From the NCBI GenBank assembly GCA_034766995.1, contig CM068315.1, positions 3,605,236 through 3,669,235 on the forward strand: DNA of 64,000 bases. The letters run 5' to 3'. The translations under genes and the position numbers were made by a program. The notes below the pieces were generated by a model, which made no database searches, was not told where the DNA came from, and saw nothing but the letters and a program-made list of their open reading frames with translations. Of this stretch, positions 33,240 to 46,034 are shown one piece after another (within the stretch, counting starts at the first letter, position 1; every line of letters begins with the position of its first letter). This DNA comes from Acanthacorydalis orientalis. Taxonomy: Eukaryota; Arthropoda; Insecta; Megaloptera; Corydalidae.

Positions 33240-33612
33240 TATAGAAAATAAAAACGAACCCTACTTTTCTAGGCTGTGCGCCATACTTAAAATTTAATAT
33301 ACCAGTAAAATGCATCAGAACCATAGTCCAAATGAGTCTTACAGGACGAGAAAATTTACTACAATAGCAATACAGGAATTACTCATAAAATATGTGAAAC
33401 GGACAAGTGCCTAATGTGTAATTTAAATTTGAATGAAACAATTCAACACCTATTAAGTGTGTGCCGACAATATGAGCCATGTAGGAACTGTTTCATACAA
33501 GTTAACCAGTTTTCAAACACAATGCTCATAAAGACCAAAAGTGAAGCAAATAATATATTTTATTATATAACTTCAGCCTTGAAACATGGATCATTTTGTC
33601 TAAATGAATAAA
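33240..33612 (+). pseudogene. LINE C-terminal zinc-knuckle remnant
   Basis: ETDKCLMCNLNLNETIQHLL followed by SVCRQYEPCRN gives C-x2-C-x8-H-x4-C, the C-terminal CCHC finger typical of Jockey/I/R1-type LINEs. The frame stays open to LKHGSFCLNE and a TAA at about 33609. Upstream sequence is frameshifted. Whether it belongs with the 28.5 kb fragment cannot be decided here. Confidence 0.6.
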
Positions 33613-33816
33613 CTATACTTCGTATTATTCTCTAATATTATTATAAATAACTGTATTATTTTAGTGTTGTAACTATTAATTTATTATTTAAACTGACCAT
33701 TATTACTATTTTAATTGTAAAACTGTAAGTATTATAAAAAAATAAGAAGATGTAAAATAATATCAACCACCTTTGAAATAAGTCATTATGTTCCTCGAAT
33801 ATAAATAAATACATTC

Positions 33817-33819
<3 letters not shown>
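33613..33819. other. AT-rich DNA, nothing recognised
   Basis: Could be 3' UTR of the preceding LINE remnant. Confidence 0.3.

Positions 33820-33873
<54 letters not shown>
33820..33873. repeat. (TA)n microsatellite
   Basis: 54-base TA tract. Confidence 0.95.
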
Positions 33874-33877
<4 letters not shown>

Positions 33878-34176
33878 TAAATGTACGTACTTTGTATGGT
33901 TTTTATAAATATTTGAATAGAAACTATTATTTACATTTGATTCAAGATATTAGTGTCTGCATATAAAGAACATGTACAATTAATACTTGACTATTAATTG
34001 ATTATAATATGAAAATAAACTTACGTATAATGGAAATAAATAGATAGTACTTTTTTCTAAAGAGAAAATTCAAAGATGTAGTAATTGTGAAGAACGATCA
34101 CGTACCTGAAAACAAAAAAATATATATTAATATAAGTAATAACAGTTTTAAAATTAATTACTTGGCTTACTTTCTT
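33874..34176. other. AT-rich DNA, nothing recognised
   Basis: No gene or repeat assigned. Confidence 0.4.
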
Positions 34177-34185
34177 AAATATATA

Positions 34186-34230
<45 letters not shown>
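34177..34230. repeat. (TA)n microsatellite
   Basis: TA tract with a TGTAC interruption. Confidence 0.95.
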
Positions 34231-34233
<3 letters not shown>

Positions 34234-34323
34234 TTAACGATAATATTAAATTTATGTTAAATTGAATAGTATACTCGTATTTTGTATTAAATTATTAATG
34301 TTTAATCGGTGGTTAGAATAAAG

Positions 34324-34326
<3 letters not shown>

Positions 34327-34381
<55 letters not shown>
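34327..34381. repeat. (TA)n microsatellite
   Basis: 55-base TA tract. Confidence 0.95.
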
Positions 34382-34383
<2 letters not shown>

Positions 34384-34577
34384 GTGTAATAGAATTACAG
34401 AAAAAATATTTTTCCTTTTAATTTGTATGGATTCAAAACACACAATATCTGACAATTAGTAATTTCTATCAGTTAACATGTAAATTAATATGAATTTTCT
34501 AACTGTACATAACCTAAATACAGATATTATTTAATAAAGTAACATTATAACAGAAACATCAAAAAGACTGAAAAGAT

Positions 34578-35126
34578 ATTAGGTGGTAGAAAAATAATTA
34601 CGGATTATATCTTTCAAATTCATATACATTTTTTCCTTTTTTGATTTTCCTGGCTATCTTAAGTCATCCAGAACTGTAGGATGACTGTAAAGCTTTAGTG
34701 CAAGCTCTCGAATTGTTTGCGTGGTTCTGATTTAACTAACGACTTCAGTTGGTCGTTATGAACATGAAGAATGATGCCCGAGACCTTCTTCATCCTCAAG
34801 GATCTCGTCTTTAGCATGAAATTTTTGAAATCACCATTGTACCGTATTTTCTTTAATAGTCCCATGTCAAAAGCAGCTTTTAGTTTCTGCTGCTTTATCA
34901 TCCAGTTTGAACTAATAGAAAAATTGCTATTATTTGCTTCTTTTCCATCTTTAATTCAATACCCCAATGTAAAGTAAAATTAATAATAAGACCAAAGTCC
35001 ATGTTACCAAAATACTGACCGAAAAATGTACTTTGAAATAATATTAACATGAACACCATAAATGATACATTGCAAAAATTAAGAATAGAATTAAAAAAAA
35101 CGTAATTATTTTCCTACCAAACTAAT
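34578..35126 (-). mobile_element. Deleted mariner copy F
   Basis: Minus-strand order: 5' TIR (TTAGTTTGGTAGGAAAATAA), leader, ATGGAAAAGAAGCAAATAA start, FKLDDKAAET, a deletion, then KENTVQW-like and KNFMLK residues with breaks, an SLRMKK remnant, VHNDQLKSLVKSEPRK, LHPTVLDDL, then the same 3' junction (GAAAAAATGTATATGAATTT) and the 3' TIR ending in CTACCACCTAATA. Contains frameshifts; no catalytic domain. Confidence 0.9.
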
Positions 35127-35402
35127 ACATGCTCACAAAGATAATTTATCTGTTGATATTGTATTAATTAATATTTTCTTTTCTTTTAGAAAGATGATTT
35201 TTGTACATTAATTTGATACATGAAAATAAATTTAACGCTCAACGCTAACGTTTTTAACTAATAAAGATTTTAACACAAGTACCAAAAAAAAATTCCAAAT
35301 GACAGTGAAATGAAACATCTCGTATCTCTTTAATATAACAGCGAAGAATACTGGTTTGTGTAATATTTTTTATTCATTTAAGGCATCTCAGTCTGTATAC
35401 AT
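35127..35402. other. AT-rich DNA, nothing recognised
   Basis: No gene or repeat assigned. Confidence 0.4.
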
Positions 35403-35540
35403 CAGTGGTGGGCAACTTCTTCGATAATAAGAGCCACATGCAATACATTTCATACACTTTTTAATTTTCAAGAGAACCTCATTCTCACCCGTTCTGAATT
35501 TTTATAGTTTCATATCTTTTGTAAGGACTGTCCATAATTG
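35403..35540 (+). mobile_element. hAT-like element end (truncated)
   Basis: CAGTGGTGGGCAACTTCTTC followed by ATAATAAGAGCCACATG resembles the end of the hAT element at 43400-43736, whose right end inverted is CAGATGTGCGCAACTTCTTT and also has TTAATAAGAGCCACA. Only one end is seen before mariner copy G. Confidence 0.6.
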
Positions 35541-35569
35541 TACAGCCATCTTAAACAGCAGTTTAGACA

Positions 35570-35970
35570 CATAATTCAATTCAAGAGCTTGCACAAAAGT
35601 TAGGATTTAGTCATCGAATGGTTTTAGGCCACAAAAACAGAAAAATGAAAAAAAAGAAAAATGTATACGAATTTGAACATCATAAACCACAATTATTTTT
35701 CTGCCAAAGAAACAGCTGTTATGGTATGGACATATGAAGAGAATAGAAAGGCAGAGAATGCCAAATATAGCCTAGAATTGGGTCCTCTCAAGAAGAAGAA
35801 AAAGAGGAAGGCCAAGAAGACAATGGCACGAAGGCATAAGAACTGCCATGAGGAGATGGGACGTAGAGAGATTGACGTCCACGACAGAAGCACATGATGA
35901 GCGAGATGCTGGAAATGGCCAGAGGCCGTATAAACACCGCTCACAGTAGTAGTATTTTTCTACCAACCTA

Positions 35971-35972
<2 letters not shown>
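35570..35972 (+). mobile_element. Deleted mariner copy G, split by a LINE
   Basis: 35570-35707 carries the HTH2 remnant (ACAATTCAA..AGAGCTTGCACAAAAG), the standard 3' flank and the start of the 3' TIR. 35953-35972 carries TATTTTTCTACCAACCTAATA, the rest of the TIR. The 5' half is absent. Confidence 0.8.
35708..35952 (+). pseudogene. LINE 3' end inserted in a mariner TIR
   Basis: Reads KQLLWYGHMKRIERQRMPNI, then SRRRKRGRPRRQWHEGIRTA (a WYGH box and RGRPR box of LINE C-termini), a frameshift, and AGNGQRPYKH. It ends with AGTAGTAGT, a triplet tail. It is flanked by TATTTTTCTGCCAA (35694-35707) and TATTTTTCTACCAA (35953-35966), a 14-bp target-site duplication with one mismatch. 5'-truncated, so dead on arrival. 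Confidence 0.85.

Positions 35973-36003
<31 letters not shown>
35973..36003. repeat. (TA)n at mariner border
   Basis: TA tract directly after the mariner TIR (CTAATACATATATA). Confidence 0.9.
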
Positions 36004-36006
<3 letters not shown>

Positions 36007-36716
36007 AATAAGAAATAATAACTGCAATATATTCAAAGTCTAGTGAATTTTTTTTAACTTAACTAAATATATAAGTAATTGAAAAAAAATATAAGAAAGT
36101 TTGTCTAAATTATTTTTATATAAAATAATGTCTTTTCGTAAAACCCTGTAAATAAATTTTAAATAGCACCAAGATAGTTATTTTGTAATTATTTCACCTA
36201 CTGAGATTTATGAAATTAAAGATAAATAAATCAAAATTCAAATATACAAAAACAATAACCCGTGTTCACGTGCAGTGACCACAAGTGTATCAATTAAAAA
36301 CCCTCTTTTGTATTTTATCCAAATGGCAATCACCATAAATACCACCACTGTTGACTTTCCTTAAAGAAAATGCAGCTTACAAACATTCGACGAATTGTAA
36401 TTTTAATAAAATATGAAAATAAATCAAATAAAAATTAATTATTCTGTATGTCGTATGAGTACAATTGGACATTGATATTTTCATTGCAATTAATTATATT
36501 AAATTAGACTATAAGAGATATACTCATATTTATTACAAGTCTTTAATTGTGCTGCTTATAAAAAATACTCGCTTCTCATTTTTAAAAATATAATTTTACA
36601 ACGTACTTAAAGAATAAATAAATATACTTTATCAGGTATTCCAATATAATTTATTCGTATATTATCTGGCTTTATTGTCTAAAAATAGCCTAATACACAC
36701 ATAAACGTTTATGTTT

Positions 36717-36718
<2 letters not shown>
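36004..36718. other. AT-rich DNA, nothing recognised
   Basis: No gene or repeat assigned. Confidence 0.4.

Positions 36719-36782
<64 letters not shown>
36719..36782. repeat. (TA)n microsatellite
   Basis: 64-base TA tract. Confidence 0.95.
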
Positions 36783-36784
<2 letters not shown>

Positions 36785-37016
36785 GTATTTATATATTTGG
36801 TCATGTATTTATCTGTCATTTTTGAATTGCCCGCAGCAAAATTCATTTACATAGATTTATTATTTTGCCAGATTATAAATATAATGAACATAAAATCAAA
36901 TTATATTAAACCCACCATTATATACAAATTACGACAGGGTATATATTAAATATGAACTTCTCGTTAACAAACAGTACGTTTGAAATATAACTATCTATCA
37001 TCATTCGTATGTGTAC

Positions 37017-37018
<2 letters not shown>

Positions 37019-37069
<51 letters not shown>
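37019..37069. repeat. (TA)n microsatellite
   Basis: 51-base TA tract. Confidence 0.95.
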
Positions 37070-37071
<2 letters not shown>

Positions 37072-37099
37072 GTACATTTATTTATATAAGCGTATAATT

Positions 37100-37410
37100 T
37101 GTTTAAGTAACTGTTTTAACACACTCGACAGCAAACACCAAACTGGATGCATCTGTGTTACAAACATGTATCGAACATATGAAAAGATTTCAGCATGTTG
37201 TTGAACCATAGAGTTCAAGATCAAGTAGCTAACAAATCAAACAAACAAGATGTCTACTTATCATTCATTTGTTTTATGAATTGTCATGATACTTAACATC
37301 TACACATTAAACGCGACTTAACGTACTGAAAATTACATGCAAGTACGAGATTTGTGAGTGCGAGGCGTGGAAATTGCAGATGCAACGGCTGCAAAAACAT
37401 TCAATACATA
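37100..37410. other. GC-richer unique island
   Basis: Repeat-free sequence of higher complexity (GAGTGCGAGGCGTGG, GCAACGGCTGCAAAA near its right end). No credible frame. Confidence 0.35.
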
Positions 37411-37414
37411 TTAT

Positions 37415-37433
37415 TGTGTGTGTGTGTGTGTGT
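37415..37433. repeat. (TG)n microsatellite
   Basis: Short TG run. Confidence 0.85.
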
Positions 37434-37526
37434 TTATGTGATTTATCTACGCTTTTACTCGCTTCAATTAAAACACAAATGGTGTTTATGGACGTATGTA
37501 CACATTAATATACAGATATTTATATG

Positions 37527-37530
<4 letters not shown>

Positions 37531-37588
<58 letters not shown>
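37531..37588. repeat. (TA)n microsatellite
   Basis: 58-base TA tract. Confidence 0.95.
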
Positions 37589-37590
<2 letters not shown>

Positions 37591-38082
37591 TCTTCAATAA
37601 AGAATATTAACATTTTAAATTTGCAATTTTTATTTTTGCATATAGATAATTGTCCAGATGTCGGCACTAATGTTTCAAGTAGAACTTGTGTTATAAAAAA
37701 GAAACGTTATATATCATTGTGTCTATTTATAACAGAAAACACGGTTTTTAATTAACATATTAATTGTCGGAACTGGAAAAAGTCATGTATTTAATACTAC
37801 ATTTCCCGAAATCATATGTAACTGTTTTTATGGATGTAATAAATTATTTGTTTAGAAAAATGGCTGTATGGAGAAATAATTTTTCTTTATGAAATCGTCG
37901 ACTTAAAATTCATTGATTTTAACTTTATAAATATACTTATCTTAATATAATCGGTAATATTTTTTTTAAAACTCTAAACAAATTATAATACTTGAAATTT
38001 TTAGTACAGTGCTTTTCAGTTGGAGAACTATTATGTTTTTTTTTTTATTACAAAGAAGAATTATAGATTATAGAATTGTAAC
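37589..38082. other. AT-rich DNA, nothing recognised
   Basis: No gene or repeat assigned. Confidence 0.4.
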
Positions 38083-38285
38083 TATTGAGTGGTTCTACAT
38101 GGAAGTATTGAAAGAGGACGCAGGAGTTTAGAAAGTAATGTTATTTTTTATTTAATACTTTATTTTGAATTCAATACTAAAATAAACTTGAACTAAAATA
38201 CTAAAGGGGAGATAACAGTTTTTTTTTAATTTTTGCGTTTGCGTTTCTTTTAATACATGTGGAAGCCTAAGTTGAATTCCCTTTA
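38083..38285 (+). mobile_element. GGGTGATTCAA-family MITE, copy 4
   Basis: Left TIR TTCTACATGGAAGTATTGAA, right TIR ATACATGTGGAAGCCTAAGT. The interior has the self-complementary ATACTAAAATAAA / TTTAATACTTTATT region. Nearly complete, about 200 bp. Confidence 0.8.
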
Positions 38286-39002
38286 TATGTGTATGTCCAT
38301 GATTTTATAACTCAATCTTATTTATTGTTGTACTTCGCTTAACTAAGATAATATTTATAGTATGTATGATATAAGAAAAGTACACTTTTGGATCTATAAT
38401 CTTATATCTATATATATTTCTATGAAAAAATATTCTCTAGGATCATCTTAAGTAATTATTTAAGTAATTTATAAAATTTTTACAATAATTAGATTTATTA
38501 GAATGTAGTTAATTAGATTATGTATTTTCTGTAATATGGCATTTTTTATTTTATTTTTTTACAAAATCATAAAGCCGAACTATCTTAGTAACTTATTCTC
38601 GATAATATATTTTGAATTAATCTGTTCAAAAATATTTTAATTTAGTTGTTCGTTGCTGTTAGAAAAATAAATATGAATTGTAGTAGAAGAAATAATAATA
38701 ATTATAATATTGAAATATGATATATTTTTATATATTCCAGCTATAATAAAATATTGCATTATTTTCACATTGGATTCGTATGAAAAATATCAAATAATTC
38801 CAAGGTAGTAGAAAAATATTTTTAGTGTTCGTTTTTTTAAATTTGCAGCGATTGATCGGGTAGGATTTTTGAATAAAAATATTTCAAGGACATTCCGAAG
38901 AAAATAAATAAAAAAGGATTTGTTGAATTCGTGTATCTTTTTCAAAAACCATATTCAATTATTTTTTTTAAAAAAATAATTATTTTAATTATAATTGGCT
39001 CA
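38286..39002. other. AT-rich DNA, nothing recognised
   Basis: No gene or repeat assigned. Confidence 0.4.
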
Positions 39003-39592
39003 AACATCACCAGTGAAAATGGGGAATCTCAAGAGGTTCAAAAATGAATAGCAGCAGTAAATAGAACATATTTCGCTCTCTTGCCTATAATTAAATCCAA
39101 AAATGTGCATATGAAGACCAAAATTCGACAGTATAAAATTGTCATCCATACTGTCATATCTTATGGGGATAAAACGTGGATTATGTCAGCTAGGACAGCA
39201 AAAATGTTGGACACTGTCGAAAGAAGAATGCTGTGAAGAAGATCTGGCCTAGAAAATGATAGAGGTATATGGAGAATACGATGCAACTCATATAAAGTCT
39301 ATAAGGAACCAAAAATATAGGTCTTTAAAAATCCTCCTCCTGCGATGGACAGGTCACACTGAGCGGATGCCGGACTTAAGAGTACCAAAAAGGACCTTGG
39401 ATGGACAATAAGGTCGGAGAAGATCTATCAAAAAACCAAGGCTCAAAGGGACATATAGTGTGGAGAATGATGCAGTGGAACTACTGTGAGTAAGAAACTG
39501 GAGAAGCACTGCCAGACATAGGGATGTCTGGAGACAGAATATTGAGTAAAACAAGACTTGATTTGGGCTGTAGCACCATCGAAGAAGAAAAA
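39003..39592 (+). pseudogene. LINE reverse transcriptase C-terminus and tail
   Basis: Order: SENGESQEVQK, IAAVNRTYFALLPIIKSKNV, TKIRQYKIVIHTVISYGDKT, TAKMLDTVERRML, then WRIRCN, and in broken frames LLRWTGHTERMPDLRVPKR, a charged LDGQ.GR..S stretch, and VRNWRSTARHRDVWRQ. These match the C-terminal region of insect RTE-like LINEs (A..N.AY..L..I..SK..., YG.ETW, RW.GH.ERM). It ends with a GAAGAAGAAAAA tail. No polymerase core; several stops. It is a different subfamily from the 6.5 kb element. Confidence 0.8.
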
Positions 39593-39856
39593 TTTCAAGA
39601 TATAATTTGTTTTTACTTTTTTTCCCCTGTTTAACATTTTTAATCAGAGATGAGAATTGAATAACTTCTATACTGGTTTCATAAAATCTAAACTTATGAT
39701 TGAATTCAAACTTTTTAATTCATATCTTTTATTGAGCTGCGAAGAGATTGTATAGAAAAATAATAACAAAATTTAGACTATATACATATAATTAACTATA
39801 AGAAAATTAAAAGAACGTTTAATAATAAACGAAGAAATACATTTTCACATTTTCTG

Positions 39857-39857
<1 letters not shown>
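39593..39857. other. AT-rich DNA, nothing recognised
   Basis: No gene or repeat assigned. Confidence 0.35.
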
Positions 39858-39908
<51 letters not shown>

Positions 39909-39939
39909 ATATACATTGTATGTATGTGTGTGTGTGTGA
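39858..39939. repeat. (TA)n(TG)n compound microsatellite
   Basis: TA with TTTA and CATT interruptions, then TG. Confidence 0.95.
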
Positions 39940-40215
39940 GATGAACTGTGCAGGGACAAGAGTGGCATAATTTTTCAAATCCGACGACGACCACTGTTCG
40001 ATAGACAAGAACACAAATTTCAGTACAGTTTTTGACACTAGACAATACGGCTGTCGTGTATTTTTATTATGGATTCAGAGAGATGTATACACATAAATGT
40101 GTTGTGAATGTCAGATCCGGGTTGAGTATAATCGATTATTTGTGGGCGAGATTGTACGTAAAAAATAATTGCCAGCGCACGAAATCACCGTTAGATGGAC
40201 ACCTGATCTAAGTAT
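39940..40215. other. GC-richer unique island
   Basis: CCGACGACGACCACTGTTCG, GTGGGCGAGATTG and GCCAGCGCACGAAATCACCG stand out from the flanks. No long frame. Possible regulatory DNA. Confidence 0.4.
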
Positions 40216-41237
<1,022 letters not shown>

Positions 41238-41238
<1 letters not shown>

Positions 41239-41370
41239 GAAAATCAATTAACCTAAAATATGAACAAGATTAATAATGTTTCTTTTATTAATATCTATAT
41301 TCATCCAATAAAATGAATAAAAATTAACAATAAAATATTAAAACCTTATTTAAAACACTCGCATATATAT

Positions 41371-41403
<33 letters not shown>

Positions 41404-41934
41404 AATATACTTAAAATGTATTTATTTATAATTAATTAATCATAATATAAATAACCAAGAATTGAATACATATATCATCAAAATAATACTTCAACATTTT
41501 ACTATTCTTAAATGAAGATTTAGATGGTTCTAAATTACTAGAATAAATGTAAATATGATATAAATAAATATATATATATATATAGAGAGAGAGAGAGCGA
41601 GAGAGAGAAAGAGAAAGAAAAAGATAAAAAGTGAAATAAAATCAGTTAACCTAAAATATGAACAAGATCAATAATATTTCTTTTATTAAAATCTATATTC
41701 ATACAATAAAATGATTAAAAATTAGCAATAAAATATTAAAACGTTGTTTAAAACACACACACACGCACATATATATACATATACATATATGTAGAGAGAA
41801 AATCAATGAACTTAAAATATGAACAAGATCAATACATTTCTTCTATTTAAATCTATATTAATGTTATAAAATGAATAGAAATTAATGACAAATAATAAAA
41901 TACTTTTTAAAAAAACATACACATATACACACAC

Positions 41935-41982
<48 letters not shown>

Positions 41983-42120
41983 CTAATCATAAAACTTGTG
42001 TAATTAAAAACACTGAAATTGTCATCAAAATAACACCTTCTATCATTTACGTTTTTATAATAACAATTCGTAAATCTAATGAAATTACTGAACAAAATTT
42101 AGTTATGATAATGTTTTTTT
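41238..42120. repeat. Compound tandem array, order A-B-A-A-B
   Basis: Unit A (about 150 bp; AATCAATTAACCTAAAATATG, split as AATCAATTAACC and TAAAATATGAACAAGAT, then TTTCTTTTATTAA) occurs at about 41240-41395, 41628-41790 and 41800-41940. Unit B (about 150 bp; AATCATAA..., CATCAAAATAA, CTTC..CATTT) occurs at about 41430-41560 and 41985-42120. Junctions are (CA)n(TA)n or (TA)n(GA)n runs. No coding capacity. Confidence 0.8.
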
Positions 42121-42139
42121 GAATACGTAGGCATATATA

Positions 42140-42142
<3 letters not shown>

Positions 42143-42207
<65 letters not shown>

Positions 42208-42208
42208 A
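42143..42208. repeat. (TA)n microsatellite
   Basis: 66-base TA tract. Confidence 0.95.
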
Positions 42209-42329
42209 TGATAATATTATAAATATAAATACACATGTGGTACACATAAAATATAAATGTACCTATAGACTGCAAGGTATTCTGCATACATCTTTATATT
42301 AAGAAAGCAATATCAAATTTTATTATAAT

Positions 42330-42870
42330 CAAAGAATCTTGTCGGACTTGTTTCTGCCGACGGCCAGCGAGACGTTAGTTAATTACCAAGCGAAATTTTA
42401 ACTTATTTGTACATTTCAGACTTGTTTGTTAATGATACCGAGACAAATTTTACATTGTAAAACCAATAAAAAAATATATAAATAAATGAATAAAATCACT
42501 TTTTTCACTCGAAATCTGTGTAAAGATAACGCACACACACACACACACACTTTTTAAACAAACGCACACACTCTTGAACATATTTATGGCACTGTGTGGA
42601 TCAATGTGTTTCGTCCGTTGATTTTATTTATGGCTTTCCGTTTATGTGTAAAGATTATACGTCTATATGTGTGTGTGTGTGTGTGTGTGTTTGGTGGATC
42701 GTATCGTCGGAATATTTCTCCAATGTGACCGTTTTTTTTTGTGAGTGTTGTTATTCATTTAAACTTTCGATCGATATATACTTTTTTAATTTACTCAATT
42801 TGGAGATACATGGTCGGAATTGGTTTTAAGTATCGGTATGTATTGATGAGATACTTGAAAAAAGGATTGA
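42330..42870. other. GC-richer unique island with CA/TG runs
   Basis: GTTTCTGCCGACGGCCAGCG at about 42350 and TTTCGTCCGTTGATTT at about 42610. It includes (CA)n at 42531-42550 and (TG)n at 42668-42690. A 77-codon frame at 42596-42829 is partly made of the TG repeat (CVCVCV) and is not credible as a gene. Confidence 0.35.
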
Positions 42871-42924
42871 ACAAGCATTGGGAGATACTTGGGAGATTAA
42901 AATAAATTTACGACGGCATATAAT

Positions 42925-42950
42925 CTATATATATATACATATACATATGC

Positions 42951-43003
<53 letters not shown>
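42925..43003. repeat. (TA)n microsatellite
   Basis: TA tract with ACATATGC interruptions at its start. Confidence 0.95.
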
Positions 43004-43012
<9 letters not shown>

Positions 43013-43171
43013 TCTGTAGCTTCAAGTCAATGATATTTAATATATTTTTTGAAGTTTAAACAGTCAGAATTTTCATATGCGTCATCGACTTCTTTAAATA
43101 AAGCAGTTAATAATAAAAAAACTCATAAACTCTTTTATTTTTTAGTAAAAGATAACATTTAAATAATTAAT

Positions 43172-43174
<3 letters not shown>

Positions 43175-43208
<34 letters not shown>
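43175..43208. repeat. (TA)n microsatellite
   Basis: 34-base TA tract. Confidence 0.9.
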
Positions 43209-43212
<4 letters not shown>

Positions 43213-43399
43213 GTATATTAATTAATCAAAATTGAGAAACATTCTTTCCTTTAAGAATATAAAAATGATCGAATTTATATTTTCTGAAAGTTTTTATTTG
43301 ATATATAAATATGTATATAAAGTTTGTCACACGATTGAAGAAGATTTAGTAGATTTTTCATTTACAATATAAGTAATTTTCATCGATCAATGTCTATAC

Positions 43400-43736
43400 C
43401 AACGGTGGACAAACTGTGGCGCTCAAAGATACTACAGTGCGGCTCCCGAGACAATATTGGTTTCATTGTCATTTTTCCTAAACTTTTATATTGATTACCT
43501 ATATTAGTAATCTGTAGCTAGATTTTAAACTCCAAAAATGAAGATTTAATTAAAGTTTTCAACTAGTAGAAATTAAATATATCCTGCTTCGGTAAGTAGG
43601 ACTACTATATAGTTATATTTTTTATTATCTATAAATACAATTTTAAAATAATATTTTCTGTACCTATTGAACATTCAAAAATGTATGAAAAGTATTAATA
43701 TGTGGCTCTTATTAACAAAGAAGTTGCGCACATCTG
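43400..43736. mobile_element. hAT-type non-autonomous element with perfect TSD
   Basis: Ends CAACGGTGGACAAACT and, inverted, CAGATGTGCGCAACTT, which fit the hAT pattern CA-(N)-GTG--CAA. GTCTATAC (8 bp) stands at 43392-43399 and again at 43737-43744, exactly outside both ends. 337 bp, no coding capacity. A related end lies at 35403. Confidence 0.85.
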
Positions 43737-43744
43737 GTCTATAC

Positions 43745-44284
43745 GGTATTAAACTGACTCATGAATTAATAATATAATTTAAAAACTAATTTCACTTTGA
43801 AAAAATTATCATAAGCTCTATTTGAAAAGTCGTGCCTTTATTTATTTATTACATAAATAAAATATTGTGGTAAATTAATTATGTTTGCTATTCTTTTCTT
43901 GTAAGTTTTGTTCTATTTTATGAAAATACAAACTGTATTTTCTGTCTGTATATCATTAATTATCATTCATATCACATCCTCCAAATATTACACCGTCCAC
44001 TAAAAATGAAGAATTCGTGTAGATTTTGTGTAAAAGAAAATAAGTATTATTTGCAGTAGTTTACATAATTTTAATAATTATAAGCCATATGACCGTCAAT
44101 AAATAGAATAATTGGAATCGTCTCATTGTCTTCAACATATCTTAAATGAAAAATACTGGGCAAGAAATTTAAAATGTTTAAATTATTATTCAACTCATTC
44201 AGTAACAACTATACGTTTAAAACATTTTTAAAATATGATTTTACGTTACTAAGACAAATTATAAACTATTGATATTTTTAAATG
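43745..44284. other. AT-rich DNA, nothing recognised
   Basis: No gene or repeat assigned. Confidence 0.4.
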
Positions 44285-44772
44285 TGTATTGTAATGATTA
44301 CTGAAAAATAGAATATATTTCAATCATCAAAATATCGCCTAATATTTTGTATAACTTTTCTTAATCTGTCGTGTAAATGTCCAATCCCTTGTGGAAAAAA
44401 ATGGCGGATTTGTATCAATGAACTCGTAATGCATTTTCGGAGCTTATAGTATTTTTTTCAAATTTTACACGTCATAAAACCTTTTCTCACAGCTGAACAA
44501 GTTATTCCTGTGGGTTCAACAGTATTTTTTTAACTGGAACGCGAAAAGTATGCAATATCTAAAATGCAGTTTTTCGGACGCTATTGTGTCCATTATTGTT
44601 TTGTGAGGTATTCCAACTACTTGACTAAGGTATATATATATACATACATATAGTATTTTTAAATGTTAAGATTGGCACTTTAACATGATAAAACAACAAC
44701 AAAATATTTTAATTTAAAACCGAGTTCTGATCGATTCAATTGAAACGCACAGAATTAATTTTTGCAACTAAT
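44285..44772 (-). mobile_element. TTAGGTGTA-family element, copy 2
   Basis: On the minus strand it begins TTAGTTGCAAAAATTAATTC and continues with GATCAGAACTCGGTTTTAAA, matching copy 1 at 9.1 kb. The 3' TIR is eroded near 44285. Remnant text resembles mariner-type coding sequence with stops. Confidence 0.75.
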
Positions 44773-45077
44773 AAAGACAGACTAATATAAAAGCGACGTT
44801 TCATGTCTTTTATAATTTATTAATATTAATATTATTGACTTGATTCTTGATGTTATGTTAGTGTTTTTTTTTCATAAAATTTCAATCTCTATTTTAAAAT
44901 ATAAACTAGTACAGTTATTTTATATAAAAACAGTCTGTATTTTCTCAAACATTATCTGAAATTATTTAGAGGTCGAATCAAAATTATTATTAGTTTAAAA
45001 TTGAGTACAATTTTCTGGTTAATTTTCGTTTTTCGTAAAAGTAAGAGATTTAATACAGATAATTTCTTCTCTTTCTT

Positions 45078-45109
<32 letters not shown>

Positions 45110-45685
45110 CAATAATCTTTCTGATAATAAAAAATAATTATATAATTTAAAATATTAAACACAAAAAACTAGATAGAACACATCTTTATTTTAGAAATAA
45201 TCCAAAACGATTCCTCATTTTTGTCCATAATAAGTTTTTAGGAAATACGGTTGTTTATTGGAAGTCTTCCTTTCTTTCAATTTTATTTTATATATAAGTA
45301 ACTGAAAAATTCAAATCCAGACATGCACGTTTAAAAGAAAAATAAAATACAATAATTGATATGTACTTTCATATATTTAGAAGTAATATTGTTTATATAA
45401 ATAATAAAGAACTGATAATTTAAAAGCTTTATTTATCTGTTTTCATTGATCTATCATAATTATTAATCAATTTTTCAAAAGTGAATGAGTGTTTTTAATT
45501 TTAATAAAAATGAACACTATTAATTAGTAATAAACTTTTAATATCGATTAAAATCAATTTCCAACTTTTAATAAAATCTTTATTAATGTGCATATTGTAT
45601 CGTGTTACTATTTAAAAAAATAGTATCTTGAATGTATTACAATTTCATAATAAAAATTATTCAAAAATTAAATAATTCAGATGCA
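44773..45685. other. AT-rich DNA, nothing recognised
   Basis: Contains (CT)n(TA)n at 45066-45110. Otherwise unassigned. Confidence 0.4.
45066..45110. repeat. (CT)n(TA)n compound microsatellite
   Basis: CT run passing into TA. Confidence 0.95.
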
Positions 45686-45689
45686 GTAA

Positions 45690-45915
45690 TGGCGTTAACA
45701 CCAGCCGTCTAAGCGTTGATGTAATATGACACTAGTGTTCAAACGCCCCGTGTGTATATCAGTGATTTACCGACGTGAGATTTCAATGCTGGATTCAAAA
45801 GGGAAACGTTCGCATAGCACGCGTTATATTGTGTGATCGTGTAACGCAAATAAACACACACACACTTTAACATATTCATACACACTTACTGTTCTGTAAC
45901 TGCCGACATGTATAC
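45690..45915. other. GC-richer unique island
   Basis: CACCAGCCGTCTAAGCGTTG, CAAACGCCCCGTGTG, TAGCACGCGTTATATTGTG. No frame of note. Sharp composition contrast with both flanks. Confidence 0.4.
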
Positions 45916-46032
45916 TCAGTCTAATCATAATTTCATGTACAGTTTACATACTGGAATGGAATTTTCAAAATTAACTTGAAATTTCAAGGTTAGCAAAGAA
46001 ATTAATCACGAATTTAACATTTTATAATAAAT

Positions 46033-46034
46033 AT

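Noticed and set aside
35693..35966. Minus-strand frames with runs of F and L
   Set aside because: Antisense to the inserted LINE tail, whose AAGAAGAAG stretch produces the phenylalanine/leucine run.
39354..39637. Minus-strand frames opposite the 39 kb LINE
   Set aside because: Antisense shadows; the sense strand carries recognisable LINE motifs.
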